From positions 124,001-188,000 of the forward strand of contig NZ_SKCG01000003.1 in the NCBI RefSeq assembly GCF_005434915.1: DNA of 64,000 bases. The letters run 5' to 3'. Position 1 is the first letter of the stretch, and the number at the start of each line of letters is the position of its first letter. This DNA comes from Aurantiacibacter suaedae (GTDB lineage: Bacteria > Pseudomonadota > Alphaproteobacteria > Sphingomonadales > Sphingomonadaceae). The notes under the pieces are model-generated. The model made no database searches, was not told the origin of the DNA, and saw nothing but the letters and a program-made list of their open reading frames with translations. The translations under genes were made by a program, and so were the position numbers. Below are positions 1-7,827 of the stretch, piece by piece.

Positions 1-960
1 GTGACCGAGGTCGACACGGTCGGTGCCTGGGTGGTGCAGCGCTTCGTGGAGGAGCACAGCGCCACGGTTGTGGGCGCCAGCGAACAGGCCGACGTGCTGA
101 TGGAAGCGGTACGCGATGCGCAGACTACCGCCGATGTGAAGCCGCCCCGGCTGCCGTTTTTCACCCGCGTTCCCGAGTTCATGGGCGAAAAGGTCATCCA
201 CTGGTTGCAGGGTGTCAAAGGCACGCTCAGCTTCCTGGGCGCAGTGATTGTCGCCTTTTTCGGATCGATCCGCCACCCGCGCCGCTTTCGCGGCAAGGCG
301 CTGGTGCGGCAGATGGAGCTGGTAGGCGTATCGAGCCTGCCGATCATCGGCCTGATGAGCTTCCTAATCGGCATCGTCATCGCGCAACAGGGCGCGGTGC
401 AGTTGCAGCAGTTCGGCGCGGAAACGCTCACGGTGAACCTGGTGGGCCGCATCACCATGCGCGAGCTGGGCGTTCTGATGACTGCGATTATGGTCGCGGG
501 CCGTTCGGGCAGCGCCTTTGCCGCGCAGATCGGCACCATGAAGCTGACCGAGGAAGTGGATGCGATGCGCACCATCGGCGTCTCCCCGGTGGAGGCGCTG
601 GTGCTGCCGCGCATTCTGGCCGCCGTGCTGATGATGCCGCTGCTGGGCTTCTTCTCCAGCGTGGTGGCGATCATCGGCGGCGCGGTGATCGGCGATGTCA
701 TGCTCGACATTCCGTTTCTCACCTTCCTTGCCCGCGTTCAGGAAGTGGTGCCAATCACCGATTTCTATGTCGGCATGGTCAAGGCTCCGGTGTTCGGGCT
801 GATCGTGGCCATATCGGGATGCCATCAGGGTATGCAGGTGAAGGGCAATGCCGAGGAAGTGGGCCTGCGGACCACCCAGGCCGTGGTGCAGGCGATCTTC
901 ATGGTGATCGTGCTCGATGCGTTTTTTGCGGTGTTCTTCACCGAGATCGGCTGGGGATGA
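1..960 (+). CDS. mlaE: MlaE-family lipid ABC transporter permease (5' truncated)
   Basis: This is the inner-membrane permease of an Mla-type phospholipid ABC transporter. The permease core has several hydrophobic segments and the conserved stretch RELGVLMTAIMVAGRSGSAF, a hallmark of the family. The first ~45 visible residues (VDTVGAWVVQRF and following) look like the end of the STAS-like domain that precedes the core in alphaproteobacterial homologues. The GTG at base 1 is therefore probably an internal codon, and the gene begins left of the window. The stop overlaps the next start by ATGA, so it is coupled to the ATPase gene. Family assignment is firm; the true start cannot be seen. Confidence 0.93.
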   Translation: MTEVDTVGAWVVQRFVEEHSATVVGASEQADVLMEAVRDAQTTADVKPPRLPFFTRVPEFMGEKVIHWLQGVKGTLSFLGAVIVAFFGSIRHPRRFRGKALVRQMELVGVSSLPIIGLMSFLIGIVIAQQGAVQLQQFGAETLTVNLVGRITMRELGVLMTAIMVAGRSGSAFAAQIGTMKLTEEVDAMRTIGVSPVEALVLPRILAAVLMMPLLGFFSSVVAIIGGAVIGDVMLDIPFLTFLARVQEVVPITDFYVGMVKAPVFGLIVAISGCHQGMQVKGNAEEVGLRTTQAVVQAIFMVIVLDAFFAVFFTEIGWG

Positions 961-1862
961 GCGAAGAGGAAACCGCAACCCCGGCGCCTGCCGAAGCGGA
1001 AGACTTGCCCGAAACCGAGCGGTTCGAGGGCGAGTACCCGATCCATATTCGCGGCTTGCGCAATGCCTTCGGCGATCAGGTCGTCCACGATGACCTCGAT
1101 CTCGACGTGCGGCGAGGCGAGATTCTCGGCGTGGTCGGCGGCTCGGGCACCGGCAAGAGCGTGCTTATGCGGTCGATCATCGGCCTCCAGATTCCCAGCG
1201 CGGGCACGATCGAGGTGTTCGGCCACGACATCACCAGTGCCGAGCCGGACGAGGTGATCGGCGTGCGCAATCGCTGGGGCGTGCTTTTCCAAGGCGGGGC
1301 GCTGTTCTCCACCTTGACCGTGGCCGAAAACGTGCAGGTGCCGCTCAAGCAGTTCTATCCCGAGCTGAGCCAGGAGCTGCTTGACGAGATCGCGCGCTAC
1401 AAGGTCGTGTTTACGGGCCTGCCCGAGAACGCCACCAGCAAGTATCCTTCCGAGCTATCCGGCGGGATGCGCAAGCGTGCCGGGCTTGCCCGCGCTCTGG
1501 CGCTCGATCCGGAACTGTTGTTTCTGGACGAGCCGACCGCCGGGCTCGACCCGATCGGCGCGGCCAAGTTCGACGACCTCACGCGCGAGCTGACCAACCG
1601 GCTCGGTCTGACGGTGTTCCTCATCACCCACGATCTCGATACGCTTTATGCCATTTGCGACCGGGTGGCGGTGCTGGCCGATCAGAAGGTAGTGGCGGTG
1701 GGCACGATTCCCGAGTTGCTCGAAAGCGGGCACCCGTGGATCGAGGAATATTTCAAGGGTCCGCGCGCCCGCGCTGCGCAGGGCACCGCACAGGCGGCGC
1801 AGGAAGAAGGAACCGCCGAGGCGGGGAAACATTTGGACAACACGGACCCGCAGGGTTCATAG
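957..1862 (+). CDS. mlaF: Mla-type ABC transporter ATP-binding protein
   Basis: This is the ATPase that powers phospholipid transport with the MlaE permease and the MCE protein. The 301 residues carry Walker A GGSGTGKS (61-68), a Q-loop at Q112, the signature LSGGMRKR (167-174), Walker B LLFLDEP (about 187-193) and H225 in ITHDL. The ATG at 957 overlaps the mlaE stop (ATGA). I prefer it to the upstream in-frame start at 819, which would lie deep inside mlaE. The C-terminal ~45 residues are Ala/Gln/Glu-rich and lie beyond the ABC domain. The MCE-protein gene follows after nine bases. Confidence 0.96.
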   Translation: MSEEETATPAPAEAEDLPETERFEGEYPIHIRGLRNAFGDQVVHDDLDLDVRRGEILGVVGGSGTGKSVLMRSIIGLQIPSAGTIEVFGHDITSAEPDEVIGVRNRWGVLFQGGALFSTLTVAENVQVPLKQFYPELSQELLDEIARYKVVFTGLPENATSKYPSELSGGMRKRAGLARALALDPELLFLDEPTAGLDPIGAAKFDDLTRELTNRLGLTVFLITHDLDTLYAICDRVAVLADQKVVAVGTIPELLESGHPWIEEYFKGPRARAAQGTAQAAQEEGTAEAGKHLDNTDPQGS

Positions 1863-1871
1863 GGGCGGGCA

Positions 1872-2819
1872 ATGGAAACAAGAGCCAATTACGTCTGGGT
1901 CGGAGCGGTCACGCTGGTATTGCTGGCGGCGGCAGCGCTGTTCTTCGTCTGGCTGGCCCGGCTCGATCAGGCCGATCAGAAAGAATACGACATCTTCTTC
2001 GGCCAGTCGGTCGGCGGCGTCGCCAAGGGCTCGACTGTCACCTATTCGGGCGTGCCCGTGGGTCAGGTGGCGGACATCTCGATCTGGGACAAAGACCCAG
2101 AATTCGTGAAGGTCCGCATCAACGTGCAGGGGCAGACGCCCATCCTCGTCGGCACCACGGCCACCGTTTCGGCCAGCTTCACCGGCGTTTCGAACATCAG
2201 CCTCGATGGCGGCCGCTCGAACCAGCCGCCGATTTCCTGCGAGACCACCGATTGCCCCGAAGGCGTGCCGGTGATCCCGCCCGCGCCCGGTGCGCTTGGC
2301 GAGATCCTCACCAGCGCGCCGCTGCTGCTCGAACGGCTGGCCACGCTGACCGACCGCCTCAGCCGCGTGCTCGATGACGACAATCAGGAATCGATTGCCG
2401 GCATTCTGGCAAACACCAACCAGATCAGCGCCGATTTCGCCCGTACCGCGCCCGAGGTGCAGTCGGCGCTGCGCGAGTTGCAGGGCACGCTTGCTCAGTC
2501 GACACGTACACTCGCGGCCTTCGAAAACACGCTTAACACAACGAACAATATGCTGGGTGAAGAAGGCGAGGCGCTGGCCGGCGAACTTCGTGCAACCTTG
2601 CGTAGCGCGAAGGGCGCGGCGGACCAGCTGCAAACTACGCTGGCCGATGTCGAGCCGGTGACCAACCAGTTGCAGAGTAACACCCTCCCGGCGGCCAACG
2701 CCACTTTGCAGGATATTCGCCGCACCAGCGAGAGCCTGCGAAACCTTACCGAGCGTCTCGAAAACAACGGCGCGGGCGCGCTGGTGGGTGGAACCAAGCT
2801 GCCGGATTACGAACCATGA
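1872..2819 (+). CDS. mlaD: MlaD/MCE-family substrate-binding protein
   Basis: This is the MCE component of the transporter, anchored in the inner membrane and binding lipid in the periplasm. One N-terminal membrane segment (about residues 8-28) is followed by a single MCE domain (about 38-115) with the typical opening FGQSVGGVAKGSTVTYSGVP. A long helical C-terminal part (about 150-300) is rich in Gln, Thr and Leu, as expected for the helices that extend from MCE rings. At 315 residues it is longer than E. coli MlaD, as is common in alphaproteobacteria. Its stop overlaps the next start (ATGA). Confidence 0.94.
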   Translation: METRANYVWVGAVTLVLLAAAALFFVWLARLDQADQKEYDIFFGQSVGGVAKGSTVTYSGVPVGQVADISIWDKDPEFVKVRINVQGQTPILVGTTATVSASFTGVSNISLDGGRSNQPPISCETTDCPEGVPVIPPAPGALGEILTSAPLLLERLATLTDRLSRVLDDDNQESIAGILANTNQISADFARTAPEVQSALRELQGTLAQSTRTLAAFENTLNTTNNMLGEEGEALAGELRATLRSAKGAADQLQTTLADVEPVTNQLQSNTLPAANATLQDIRRTSESLRNLTERLENNGAGALVGGTKLPDYEP

Positions 2820-3454
2820 GAGATCCTGTGATGAGCAACCGGGCGAACAGCCACAGTCTTGCGATACCCCGGCGGTTTTCCGCGCTTCTGTCAGCCGTAG
2901 CGGGCGCCGCGCTGCTGAGCGGCTGCATCAGCTTTGGCGAAGACCCGCCCGAGCAGCTCCTGACGCTCACGCCGCAAAGCCGGATCGAGGCAGGCGCGGA
3001 CCGTGAAGGCAGCATCGGCGCGGCGCTGGCGGTGATGGAGCCGACCACGTCGCAGCGGCTCAATGTCAACCGCGTGCCGGTCAGCACGACCGACAGCTCG
3101 CTCGCCTACCTGCAAAACGCGTTCTGGGTGGAAAAGCCGGCCAAGCTGTTCCGCAGCGTGCTGGCCGAAACGATCCGCGCTGGCGGTCAGCGCTTCGTGG
3201 TTGATGGCGGAGATGTCGTCTATGCCGCGCCGGTGCAGCTGACCGGCGAACTGGTCGAAATGGGCTATGACGCGCCGAGTGGCTCGGCTGTGGTGGTGTT
3301 CGATGCGATGCTGATGGATGACAGCGGCGCGCTGCGCACGCAGCGGTTCGAACACCGCGTGGACGGCGTGCGGGCCGAAGCGCCCGACGTGGGCCGCGCA
3401 CTGAACGAAGCCGCGAACGCGGTGGCCGCTGATGTTGCAGAGTGGGTGGGCTGA
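2816..3454 (+). CDS. ABC transporter auxiliary lipoprotein (PqiC/ABC_trans_aux-like)
   Basis: This 212-residue lipoprotein probably belongs to the ABC-transport auxiliary family found beside MCE transporters, in the role of PqiC. The sequence shows a basic N-terminus, a hydrophobic segment and a lipobox LLSGC with Cys37 as the acylated residue. A mixed alpha/beta periplasmic domain follows. The ATG at 2816 overlaps the mlaD stop. A second in-frame ATG at 2831 is also possible and does not change the lipobox. E. coli-type mlaC and mlaB genes are absent here, so this lipoprotein probably fills the outer-membrane-side role. That role is inferred from position. Confidence 0.82.
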   Translation: MRDPVMSNRANSHSLAIPRRFSALLSAVAGAALLSGCISFGEDPPEQLLTLTPQSRIEAGADREGSIGAALAVMEPTTSQRLNVNRVPVSTTDSSLAYLQNAFWVEKPAKLFRSVLAETIRAGGQRFVVDGGDVVYAAPVQLTGELVEMGYDAPSGSAVVVFDAMLMDDSGALRTQRFEHRVDGVRAEAPDVGRALNEAANAVAADVAEWVG

Positions 3455-3497
3455 GGTTTTCGGCTTAAGCTGAGCCATTGATCTAAGTCCGGACCTG

Positions 3498-3547
3498 CCC
3501 GCTCTGAGTGAGCTGGCCAATCCTAACACAAGCTCAGGGCGAGCGGG
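3498..3547. repeat. decayed inverted pair of REP-like palindromic repeat
   Basis: The left arm (3498-3514) and right arm (3528-3547) are inverted copies of the CCCGCTC..TGAGCT element. The right arm differs from the form CGCTCAGGCTGAGCTTGT seen near 9933 (read in reverse) by about three bases. The pair lies between the convergent ends of the lipoprotein gene and the ATP12 gene and can fold into an imperfect hairpin. It may also serve as a terminator for both strands. Confidence 0.6.
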
Positions 3548-3553
3548 TGTTTG

Positions 3554-4249
3554 CTAAGTGCGCACAGCCGCAGCAAACTCCGCCGCGCGTAAAAAGGCCT
3601 CCAGCCGCAGGGCGCGCACTTTCTCGGCTTCCCAGTCGCTGCCCCATAGTTCGGCCTGCCAGTCCTCCTCGGCATTGGCGGCGGTGAACAGCCGTTCGGC
3701 CTCGTCCGTTTCCTCCAACACCGCCAGCGCCGTGATAAGCGAGGCGGCGAGCGAGCCCAGCGTGAGGAGCGCGGCGAGCGTGAAGTCGCTCTCGCGCTCC
3801 AGCCGGATGCGCAAAGCAGCCATAGTGGCTTCCGGCTGCGCTCGGTGCATGATGCCGCTGATCCGCTCGAAGCGCACCTCGAGGCGTTTCTCGCAGGCCG
3901 TCACCAGCGGCTCCCACAGCGCCTCCTGCCGTTCGAACAGCGCTTCGCCTGGCTCGGCGCGGTAGCACAGGGTGTCGGTCTCGGCGTAGGCGAGCAGCTT
4001 GGTAATGGTCGCCTCGCGGTCGCTCGCAATGGTGTCGAGCGCGAGATCGGCGAGATCGCGATAGACGAAGCTCTTGGGGTCGATCTTGTCGCCTTGTGCG
4101 GCCCATTCGCTGGCCAGCAGCTGGGCCGCGGCCTCGGTGGGCACGATCTGCTGACCGCCGCCCTGCGTCTTGATCCCGCGCCCGTCGAGCTGCACCTGCC
4201 AGCCGCCGTCGGTGCGGGCAGTGGCAACATCCTTGTAAAACCGCTTCAT
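3554..4249 (-). CDS. ATP12-family F1-ATPase assembly chaperone
   Basis: ATP12 binds the alpha subunit of F1-ATPase during assembly and is found in mitochondria and alphaproteobacteria. The 231 residues fit the family length. Family-typical features include the N-terminal KRFYKDV segment with LDGRGIKT, the central DLADLALDTI and DTLCYRAEPGEALFERQ, and an acidic helical C-terminus. It is the last gene of a five-gene minus-strand run. Its start overlaps the stop of the upstream 77-residue gene (ATGA at 4246-4249). The F1 genes themselves are not in this window. Confidence 0.92.
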   Translation of the reverse strand: MKRFYKDVATARTDGGWQVQLDGRGIKTQGGGQQIVPTEAAAQLLASEWAAQGDKIDPKSFVYRDLADLALDTIASDREATITKLLAYAETDTLCYRAEPGEALFERQEALWEPLVTACEKRLEVRFERISGIMHRAQPEATMAALRIRLERESDFTLAALLTLGSLAASLITALAVLEETDEAERLFTAANAEEDWQAELWGSDWEAEKVRALRLEAFLRAAEFAAAVRT

Positions 4250-4479
4250 TCGTCAGGCGTCTTCCAGCGCTTGGCCAGCATCACCGGCATCACGAAGAAT
4301 TCGAACAGGCCGAAGACCAGCAGGCCGTAGCCCAGCGCGGGCGGCCCGGCGATGGCGCCGCCGATAATCACCAGCCCGCCAACGGCAAGCAGCACCCCGC
4401 CAAGGCGCATCAGTTGCAGCATGATCCAGCGCCCCTGTGCGGGATCGGGCGCGGGATCGGCTTCGGGCTGTTCGCTCAT
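4246..4479 (-). CDS. small two-helix membrane protein
   Basis: This 77-residue protein has an acidic, proline-rich N-terminus (MSEQPEADPAPDPAQG), two hydrophobic segments (about 22-45 and 48-70) and a short charged tail (KRWKTPDE). The function is unknown. I chose the ATG at 4479 because it makes ATGA overlaps with both neighbours: the HAD gene stop upstream and the ATP12 start downstream. The open frame continues further upstream, but any longer start would lie well inside the HAD gene. Its fixed place between the HAD hydrolase and the F1 assembly chaperone suggests a membrane or bioenergetic role, which is only an inference. Confidence 0.8.
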   Translation of the reverse strand: MSEQPEADPAPDPAQGRWIMLQLMRLGGVLLAVGGLVIIGGAIAGPPALGYGLLVFGLFEFFVMPVMLAKRWKTPDE

Positions 4480-5129
4480 CCGATCAACTCTTCCAGTTCG
4501 GCCATGCTGGTGGCCACGGCCTCGGCCCCGGCGTTCACCAGTTCGTCGGCCTCGTGATAGCCCCAGTCGACCCCGATGGCCCGCACCTGAAGCGAGCGCG
4601 CCATCACGATGTCGTAAACCGTATCGCCGATCATCACGGTGTTTTCGGGCGCGGCGAGGCAATCGTCCATCGCTGCCTGCAACATGGCGGGATTGGGCTT
4701 CGAAGGGTGACGGTCAGCGGTGTGAAGCGGGCCGAACAGGTGGGCAAGGCCGTTCGCCGAAAGCGTGCTGGCCAGCCCCCGGTCGGACTTGCCGGTGGCG
4801 ACGCCAAGGGTCCAGCCCTTGGCGTGAAGCCGTTCGAGCAGCGCGGGAATGCCATCGTAAAGCGGCTCCTTGAGCGATCCATCCTCGCGCATGGCACGAA
4901 AGGCGCTCTTGTAGCTTTCCACGAGGTCGCGCACGGCATCGTCATCGGCCTGCGGAGCCAGTTCGCGCATGGCTTGCGGCAGGCTGAGCCCGACGATGCG
5001 GCGTACCGTGTGGTGATCGGGGGCGGCAAGGCCTTGCTCGGCAAAGGCAATGTCCATCGCGCGTACGACACCGGCCTGCCCGTCTGACAGGGTGCCGTCG
5101 CAGTCGAATACGGCGAGACGGACGCTCAT
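4476..5129 (-). CDS. HAD-superfamily hydrolase, phosphoglycolate-phosphatase-like
   Basis: This is a 217-residue HAD subfamily IA phosphatase. Motif I is FDCDGT with nucleophile D9 and acid/base D11. Motif III is represented by ATGKSDRGL, and the metal-binding motif by MIGDTVYD. The cap region between motif I and about residue 85 is helical, as in phosphoglycolate phosphatases (Gph) and PpaX-like enzymes. The substrate cannot be read from the sequence. The gene overlaps by ATGA with the pseudouridine synthase upstream and with the small membrane protein downstream. In alphaproteobacteria, Gph-like genes often follow rluA-type genes, as here. Confidence 0.9.
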   Translation of the reverse strand: MSVRLAVFDCDGTLSDGQAGVVRAMDIAFAEQGLAAPDHHTVRRIVGLSLPQAMRELAPQADDDAVRDLVESYKSAFRAMREDGSLKEPLYDGIPALLERLHAKGWTLGVATGKSDRGLASTLSANGLAHLFGPLHTADRHPSKPNPAMLQAAMDDCLAAPENTVMIGDTVYDIVMARSLQVRAIGVDWGYHEADELVNAGAEAVATSMAELEELIG

Positions 5130-6262
5130 CGCTTCGGTCGCCCCTTGGCGCTAGGCTTGCCCACCGCACTTGTGCGGCGTCCGCGGCGTTCGCCCTTGCG
5201 GGCCTTGCGATACTGCTTGGCGTGCTGGCGCGCGGCCTGCTTCTTTTCCGCAGCAGAGCGTTCGGGCGGGGGAGCGGCGACGGGTGCGGCCTCGCTCAGC
5301 GACAGGTCGAAGCCAAGTTGCTCCATCGAGCCGGCAAAGTGCTCGGGCAGATCGGCCGTCACATCGAGTTTCTCGCCGCCCGGTGCATCGATAATCAGAC
5401 GCCGCGCGTGGAGGTGCATCTTGCGGCTGACAGAGCCGGTCAGGAACGCATCCTGCCCGCCATACTTGCCATCTCCCACGATCGGGTGGCCGATTGCCGC
5501 CATGTGCACGCGTAGCTGGTGGGTGCGGCCGGTGAACGGCTGCAACTCGACCCAGGCGGCGGCGTTGCCCGCGCGTTCGACCACGCGGTAAACCGTCTTG
5601 GCGGGCTGGCCGTTCTCCATGTCGACGTGCATCTTCTCGCCGCCCGATCCGGGCTGCTTGGCGAGCGGGGCTTCAATCGTGCCTTCGTGAACCTCGGGCA
5701 CGCCGACCACGAGCGCCCAGTAGATCTTCTTCGCGCTGCGGCCCGAGAATCGCTTGGAGAAGAACGCCGCGCTGCCCGGCGTGCGCGCCACCAGCAGCAC
5801 GCCGGAGGTATCCTTGTCGAGCCGGTGGACGAGGCGCGGGCGGGGCTGTTCGCCCTCGACATAGGCATCGAGCAGGCCGTCGACGTGATGGTGCGTCTTG
5901 GTGCCGCCTTGCGTGGCGAGGCCCGGCGGCTTGTTCAGCACCAGCGCGGCCTTGCTGCGGTGGATCAGCATGTCCTCCGCCGCGTTGCGTTCGGTTTCGC
6001 TTAATTCGCGCGTCTTGCGCTGGGTGCGCGGGGCATCCTCGCCGCCCGGCGGCACGCGCAGCACTTGCCCCTTGGCAAGCCGATCCTCGGGCTTGGCGCG
6101 CTTGCCGTCCACTCGCAGCTGCCCGGTGCGCGCCCAGCGCGACACGGTGCCGAAGCCGACCTGCGGCAGGTGCCGTTTGAACCAGCGGTCAAGCCGGACG
6201 CCGTCATCATCCTCGGCAACGGTAAACTGGCGGACATTGTCCGCCGACTGGCTCGTACTCAT
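5126..6262 (-). CDS. RluA-family pseudouridine synthase with basic C-terminal tail
   Basis: This enzyme converts uridine to pseudouridine in RNA, probably 23S rRNA (RluC/RluD-like). It has an N-terminal S4 RNA-binding domain (about 12-75) and a catalytic domain with HRLDKDTSG, in which D149 is the catalytic aspartate. GRTHQLRVHMA follows later. The C-terminal ~45 residues are very Arg/Lys/Ala-rich, probably an additional RNA-binding tail. I chose the ATG at 6262 (378 residues) because it overlaps the crcB stop by ATGA. The longer open frame runs back through crcB. The exact target uridines are unknown. Confidence 0.93.
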   Translation of the reverse strand: MSTSQSADNVRQFTVAEDDDGVRLDRWFKRHLPQVGFGTVSRWARTGQLRVDGKRAKPEDRLAKGQVLRVPPGGEDAPRTQRKTRELSETERNAAEDMLIHRSKAALVLNKPPGLATQGGTKTHHHVDGLLDAYVEGEQPRPRLVHRLDKDTSGVLLVARTPGSAAFFSKRFSGRSAKKIYWALVVGVPEVHEGTIEAPLAKQPGSGGEKMHVDMENGQPAKTVYRVVERAGNAAAWVELQPFTGRTHQLRVHMAAIGHPIVGDGKYGGQDAFLTGSVSRKMHLHARRLIIDAPGGEKLDVTADLPEHFAGSMEQLGFDLSLSEAAPVAAPPPERSAAEKKQAARQHAKQYRKARKGERRGRRTSAVGKPSAKGRPKR

Positions 6263-6681
6263 CCGAACAACCGCATTACAATAAGGCCTATATAAAGTCC
6301 TGCCAGCCCCGCCATGATCGATACCGAGCCGTAGACAAAGGCGAGCGCATTGTCGCCCCGGTCCATCAGCAGCATCATTTCGAGGCTGAACGAGCTGAAA
6401 GTGGTGAACCCTCCGAGCAGGCCGACGCCGACCAGCAGCCGCACCTGTTCGCCGCCGTCGCGCAGGTCCGGTCCGTGGCGCGCGAGCCATCCGGCCAGCA
6501 GGCCCATGGCAAGGCTGCCTATCACATTGGCCGCCAGCGTGGCCCACGGGAAGCCGAGCATCGTCTGCGGCCCGGCAAAATGGGTCAGGGCCCGGCCCAG
6601 CTGATAGCGCAGCAGCGCGCCGATGCCGCCGCCAAGGGCCACCGAAAGCGAGGCATAGAGCGGCGGAGGGGTTGAGATCAT
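6259..6681 (-). CDS. crcB: CrcB/Fluc fluoride exporter
   Basis: Fluc proteins form dimeric fluoride channels in the inner membrane. The 140 residues have four hydrophobic segments, the conserved GGFTTFSSF motif (90-98, with the two Phe-box residues) and the pore Asn in AANVIGS (N52). It is the first gene of the five-gene minus-strand run. I looked in the ~190 bases upstream for a crcB-type fluoride riboswitch and did not find the consensus, so regulation by fluoride is not evident. The start at 6681 has a modest AAGGG about nine bases upstream. Confidence 0.95.
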   Translation of the reverse strand: MISTPPPLYASLSVALGGGIGALLRYQLGRALTHFAGPQTMLGFPWATLAANVIGSLAMGLLAGWLARHGPDLRDGGEQVRLLVGVGLLGGFTTFSSFSLEMMLLMDRGDNALAFVYGSVSIMAGLAGLYIGLIVMRLFG

Positions 6682-6821
6682 ATGATGCCCTTAGCGGCAG
6701 ATCGCCGCCGCGTCATCCCGCCGCGCGCGTAAAGCGCAATGTGGCCAAGCGGATCTTGGTGCGAATACCGGAGCGAATCCTTGCCAAGCCCCCCATTTTG
6801 GATTAGTGGCCGCGCCAGAAA

Positions 6822-6900
6822 GCCGACTCCGTGAGGATTCGGCGCTTATTTCATTGGGTTTTCTGACTGGTGTCGCCCGCGCCTTTCGCTTCGCGGGGCG
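6822..6900 (+). promoter_or_regulatory. two hairpins in the leader before rpsU
   Basis: Between crcB and rpsU (6682-6941) there is no gene. Two potential hairpins lie in it. The first pairs 6822-6826 and 6828-6830 with 6835-6837 and 6839-6843 around a GTGA loop. The second pairs 6874-6878 with 6896-6900, with an inner 3-bp stem. They could form a structured 5' leader of rpsU, or mark the ends of divergent transcripts. No clear sigma-70 promoter was recognised. Confidence 0.35.
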
Positions 6901-6941
6901 GCGCTTGTGTTGAAACGTATTTTGTAAGGTGGTTCAGATTT

Positions 6942-7148
6942 ATGCAGATCGTCGTCCGCGATAACAACGTCGAACAGGCCCTTCGCGCCCTGAAGAAGAA
7001 GCTTCAGCGGGAAGGTGTTTATCGCGAAATGAAGCTGCGTCGCCACTACGAAAAGCCGAGCGAGAAGCGCGCCCGTGAAAAGGCCGCCGCCGTGCGCCGC
7101 GCCCGCAAGATGGAGCGCAAGCGTTCGGAGCGTGACGGTTCGCGTTAA
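6942..7148 (+). CDS. rpsU: 30S ribosomal protein S21
   Basis: S21 is a small, very basic protein of the 30S platform, near the anti-Shine-Dalgarno end of 16S rRNA. The 68 residues begin [20 protein letters not shown] and end in a strongly basic helix ([15 protein letters not shown]), as in alphaproteobacterial S21. The ATG at 6942 is preceded by AAGGTGG at 6926-6932. The upstream in-frame extension to 6870 does not resemble S21 and was rejected. A strong terminator follows at 7185. Confidence 0.97.
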   Translation: MQIVVRDNNVEQALRALKKKLQREGVYREMKLRRHYEKPSEKRAREKAAAVRRARKMERKRSERDGSR

Positions 7149-7184
7149 GCGCAAGACCGCTTGAACAGCACGGCCCACTGGGCC

Positions 7185-7224
7185 AAAGGGGCGTGGAGAT
7201 GAACCTCCGCGCCCTTTTGCTTTT
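7185..7224 (+). terminator. rho-independent terminator after rpsU
   Basis: The stem pairs 7189-7198 (GGGCGTGGAG) with 7205-7214 (CTCCGCGCCC) around a six-base loop, with one G-T pair. It is extended by AAA opposite TTT and followed by TTTTGCTTTT. It ends the rpsU transcript before the FKBP gene. Confidence 0.85.
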
Positions 7225-7239
7225 GAGGACACCCGATTC

Positions 7240-7815
7240 ATGACCGAAGTCACCCGCGTTCCGTTGCAGCCGATTGCCAAGGGCTCGCTGACCAAGCTTT
7301 GGCTCGGCGTTGCCGCCGCCGTTGCGCTGGGCGCCGGCGTGGCCTGGGCTGCCATGCCCGCAGGCGTCTCTATCGAGACGGTGACCGAGGGCAGCGGCGA
7401 GAGCCCCGGGCCGACCGATGTGGTGTTCGTCAAATATACCGGCAAGCTGGCCGATGGCACCGTGTTCGACCAGTCGCAGCCTGCCAACTGGCCGGTGCCC
7501 GGCATCCTGCCCGATGGCGCGCCGATGGCGCTCGATCAGGTGATCCCCGGCTTCCGCGATGCGATGGTGCAGATGCAGAAGGGCGGCAAGTACACGGTCG
7601 AGATCCCGTCGGACATGGCCTATGGCGCATCGCCGCCTCCGGGCGCGCCGATCCCGCCGAATGCCGATCTCGTGTTCGATGTCGAGATGGTCGACTTCAT
7701 GACCCGTGAAGAGGCTGAGGCGCGTTATAACCGGATGATGCAGGCGATGCAGCAGCAGATGCCGGCGATGGGGCCGGAAGGCGCCATGCCTGCGCCGCAG
7801 GGTGCCCCGCAATAA
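7240..7815 (+). CDS. FKBP-type peptidyl-prolyl cis-trans isomerase, membrane-anchored
   Basis: This enzyme catalyses cis-trans isomerisation of proline peptide bonds, here probably in the periplasm. The 191 residues have a short cytoplasmic start, one hydrophobic segment (about 19-38) that can act as signal anchor, and an FKBP domain (about 55-155) with VKYTGKLADGTVFDQS and VIPGFRDAMVQM. The C-terminal ~35 residues are rich in Met, Gln and Pro. The start has a TGAGGA-type ribosome site just after the rpsU terminator. It probably starts a short operon with the DUF4153 gene 12 bases downstream. Confidence 0.92.
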   Translation: MTEVTRVPLQPIAKGSLTKLWLGVAAAVALGAGVAWAAMPAGVSIETVTEGSGESPGPTDVVFVKYTGKLADGTVFDQSQPANWPVPGILPDGAPMALDQVIPGFRDAMVQMQKGGKYTVEIPSDMAYGASPPPGAPIPPNADLVFDVEMVDFMTREEAEARYNRMMQAMQQQMPAMGPEGAMPAPQGAPQ

Positions 7816-7827
7816 GCGCATATCAGG

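Noticed and set aside
6682-6800. Possible fluoride riboswitch upstream of crcB
   Set aside because: A GGGATGA and a GGCATCAT occur on the minus strand, but the pseudoknot and core order of the crcB motif are not met.
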